The translations under genes and the position numbers were made by a program. A stretch of DNA of 29,354 nt, taken from the NCBI GenBank assembly GCA_028684915.1, contig JAQUEZ010000069.1:1-29354 (forward strand), written 5' to 3'. The stretch's first letter is position 1. Every line of letters starts with the position of its first letter. Shown here in pieces: positions 27,643-29,354 of this stretch. Origin of the DNA: Desulfobulbus sp. (lineage in GTDB: Bacteria > Desulfobacterota > Desulfobulbia > Desulfobulbales > Desulfobulbaceae). Below the pieces are notes generated by a model. It was not told the DNA's origin, did no database searches, and saw only the letters and a list, made by a program, of their open reading frames with translations.

Positions 27643-28950
27643 TCAGGGGCCGGGTTGCGCCCCGGCGAGCAGGGTGTTGACGGCGGCGAGATGTCGACCG
27701 ACAACGCCGCGGTTGGCGCGGACGCAGGCGGAAGCGGCTTCCGCAGCCAGACCGCGGGCCACGGGATCGGTCAGCAGCCGCAGCAGTTCCTCTGCCAGCG
27801 CTTCGGCCGCGTCGATCCGGCGCGCCCCGCCGCACTCGATTAATTCGTCGGCAATCTCGGCGAAATCCTCCATGTGCGGGCCAAAAAGCACCGGAACCCC
27901 TGCGGCCGCCGGTTCAATGGGATTATGACCGCCTTGCGGCACGAGGCTGCCGCCGACAAAGACCGCCTCGGCCATGGCGTAGCATCCCGCCAGTTCGCCG
28001 ATGGTGTCAAGAATGAGCGCCGGCCCTGCGGTTTTGCCGTCGGTCCGACGTCGGCAGGCGCATTGATGGCTCGCGCCCAAGGCGGCAATCTCCCCGGCGC
28101 GTTCAATGTTTCGCGGCGCAATCAGCAGTTGCAGGTCCGGGAGCGTGGTCAGCAGGCGGCGGTGGACGCGGAAGATCAACTCCTCCTCGCCTCGATGGGT
28201 CGAGCCGCAGATCCAGAGCGGCGCTAGCGCCGAAAATCCGTAGCGCTCCTTGTTCAGGCCAGGGGCGGCGGGGTTGGTTTGCTGGTCCGCGACCTGGCTG
28301 GTGTCAAATTTAAGATTGCCGAGCGTGAGCACCCGCCGTTCCTCAACGCCCAAGGCAATCATCTTGGCGGCATCCGCCCTGGTTTGCATCGAGAGCAGGG
28401 AAAAGGAGCGGAACATCGGGCGAAAGAAACCGGAAAAGCGTTGGTAGAGAACAAAGGAGCGCGCCGAGATGCGGCCGTTGACCAGCAGCGTTGGCACGCG
28501 CCGTTGTTTGAGGCAGTGGAGCCAGTGGGGCCAGAAATCGGTTTCCACCAGGATGAACAGGTCTGGCCGGATGGTGCGCGCAAAGAACGGTACAACCGGT
28601 CCCAGGTCCAAAGGGGCGGCGATCAGGGCGTCAACGTGCGGCGACAGCAGTTTTTCCGCCACCTCGCCGCCGGAGCGGGTGGCGGCGGAAAAAACGATTC
28701 GGGCTTCGGGAAAGGCCTCGCGCAGGCCGCGCGCCAGCGGCAGGGCAGAGGTGACCTCGCCCACGGAAAGGGCGTGCATCCAGAATGTGGGCGACGATTC
28801 GGAGGCGCGCGGCGGCAACTGGCGGGCAAGGCCCCAACCCAAGCGCCGACCGATCCGCTTCCGGTATTTCTTTTTGCCAAGAATAAACGGCAGCAGCGGC
28901 AACAGCGGCAGAACGAAAAAAGCTGAGAGAATATTGTAGAGCAACGACAT
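27643..28950 (-). CDS. waaA: 3-deoxy-D-manno-octulosonic acid (Kdo) transferase
   Basis: This 435-residue GT30 enzyme transfers Kdo from CMP-Kdo to lipid A precursor at the cytoplasmic face of the inner membrane, an essential step in lipopolysaccharide assembly. The start at 28950 gives the usual N-terminal anchor (MSLLYNILSAFFVLPLLPLL); a longer frame to 29025 adds an unlikely leader. The acceptor-site motif WMHALSVGEV contains the catalytic Glu (65) and is followed by FSAATRSG. The C-terminal nucleotide-sugar site shows GGSLVPQGGHNPIEPAAAGV and GPHMEDF. The gene is complete and ends 10 bases before comEC. It gives the Gram-negative character of the host. Confidence 0.96.
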   Translation of the reverse strand: MSLLYNILSAFFVLPLLPLLPFILGKKKYRKRIGRRLGWGLARQLPPRASESSPTFWMHALSVGEVTSALPLARGLREAFPEARIVFSAATRSGGEVAEKLLSPHVDALIAAPLDLGPVVPFFARTIRPDLFILVETDFWPHWLHCLKQRRVPTLLVNGRISARSFVLYQRFSGFFRPMFRSFSLLSMQTRADAAKMIALGVEERRVLTLGNLKFDTSQVADQQTNPAAPGLNKERYGFSALAPLWICGSTHRGEEELIFRVHRRLLTTLPDLQLLIAPRNIERAGEIAALGASHQCACRRRTDGKTAGPALILDTIGELAGCYAMAEAVFVGGSLVPQGGHNPIEPAAAGVPVLFGPHMEDFAEIADELIECGGARRIDAAEALAEELLRLLTDPVARGLAAEAASACVRANRGVVGRHLAAVNTLLAGAQPGP

Positions 28951-29232
28951 CACAAATCGTGATCCTCGGTTAAGGGCGGGGTGGATAACGGTTCCTTGAT
29001 ACCAGGAATCTTTTGGCCTGTGCAAGGGGAAGCATTGGCCCGCCGGGCACGGTAAGTTGTGTTTTTGTTCTGTGTAATCGACTTTTAGGCGAATAAATGG
29101 ATTATTGTTAATGGCAATGTTGAATATATTTATAAAAAATGATCTTTTTGCTGAATTTTATTCTTGAACGCCGGATTTGCTTGCGGTACGGTCTTTTTCA
29201 TATGCGGTTGGCGGTTCCTTTTTACCGTGGTG

Positions 29233-29354
29233 ATGCGGATGCTTGACGAGATCAGTCTGAAAATATTGAAAATTTTGCAGGAAAAGGCCCGCATTCCCAA
29301 TATCGAGGTGGCGCGTCAGGTGGAAATGGCGCCCTCGGCGGTGCTGGAGCGAAT
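29233..29354 (+). CDS. Lrp/AsnC-family regulator, 5' part only
   Basis: The visible 40 residues (MRMLDEISLKILKILQEKAR, then IPNIEVARQVEMAPSAVLERI) match the N-terminal helix-turn-helix of Lrp/AsnC regulators. The window ends before the ligand domain. In-frame GTG (29227 and 29230) and ATG (29239) codons are alternative starts, and no clear ribosome site decides. The 282 bases between it and the divergent waaA are AT-rich towards the Lrp side and probably hold both promoters; no other gene was seen there. Confidence 0.8.
   Translation, partial: MRMLDEISLKILKILQEKARIPNIEVARQVEMAPSAVLER

Noticed and set aside
27643..28926. Several plus-strand and alternative frames across waaA
   Set aside because: They are shadows of a conserved glycosyltransferase in high-GC sequence.
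1..29354. CRISPR arrays or long tandem repeats
   Set aside because: No regularly spaced repeats were seen on reading either strand.

Overview
The window looks like a chromosome segment of a Gram-negative, Desulfobulbus-like member of the Desulfobacterota. This is an inference from the kinds of protein families present (MucR-type regulator, PilZ and HD-GYP proteins, Kdo transferase, FMN and cobalamin riboswitches), not from a database search. The two flanks (about 1-450 and 25,800-29,354) are GC-rich and carry ordinary housekeeping genes. Much of the interior is more AT-rich and accessory in character.

Left edge (1-456): an FMN riboswitch reads leftward out of the window, back-to-back with a cobalamin-type riboswitch reading rightward. 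The gene behind the cobalamin element is cut off just after its signal peptide. Efflux block (648-16,555): a sigma-54-dependent regulator on the minus strand has had an IS1595-type element inserted exactly over its start codon, with an 8-bp target duplication. Divergent from it, behind a near-consensus -24/-12 promoter, lie a HlyD-type protein, a tripartite RND pump (lipoprotein adaptor, HAE1 pump, lipoprotein outer-membrane channel) and a TetR/AcrR regulator. A second export operon follows with the layout of E. coli yhiI-rbbA-yhhJ (HlyD protein, double-ATPase/permease fusion, ABC-2 permease).

Signalling and tRNA (16,591-18,926): a PilZ protein with a Cys-rich N-terminus, a membrane HD-GYP phosphodiesterase, some gene debris, and a tRNA-Val(CAC) on the minus strand.

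Mobile block (19,048-25,795, minus strand): a tightly packed five-gene array. It contains a 537-aa tyrosine recombinase, a 1202-aa second tyrosine recombinase with a Cys-rich zinc-like module, a 236-aa HTH-like protein, an IHF/HU subunit, and a MucR-type regulator broken by one in-frame stop. The first three resemble the gamma-mobile-trio (GmtY/GmtZ/GmtX) arrangement. The trio abuts a comEC gene that has lost the rest of its C-terminal metallo-beta-lactamase domain; the missing part of comEC is not in this window.

Right edge: truncated comEC, intact waaA (Kdo transferase), and the start of an Lrp/AsnC regulator. The window therefore holds two disrupted host genes at composition boundaries, an IS-disrupted regulator with its likely target promoter still visible, and a recombinase trio linked to nucleoid-protein genes. 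The last is the best candidate for a poorly described system.
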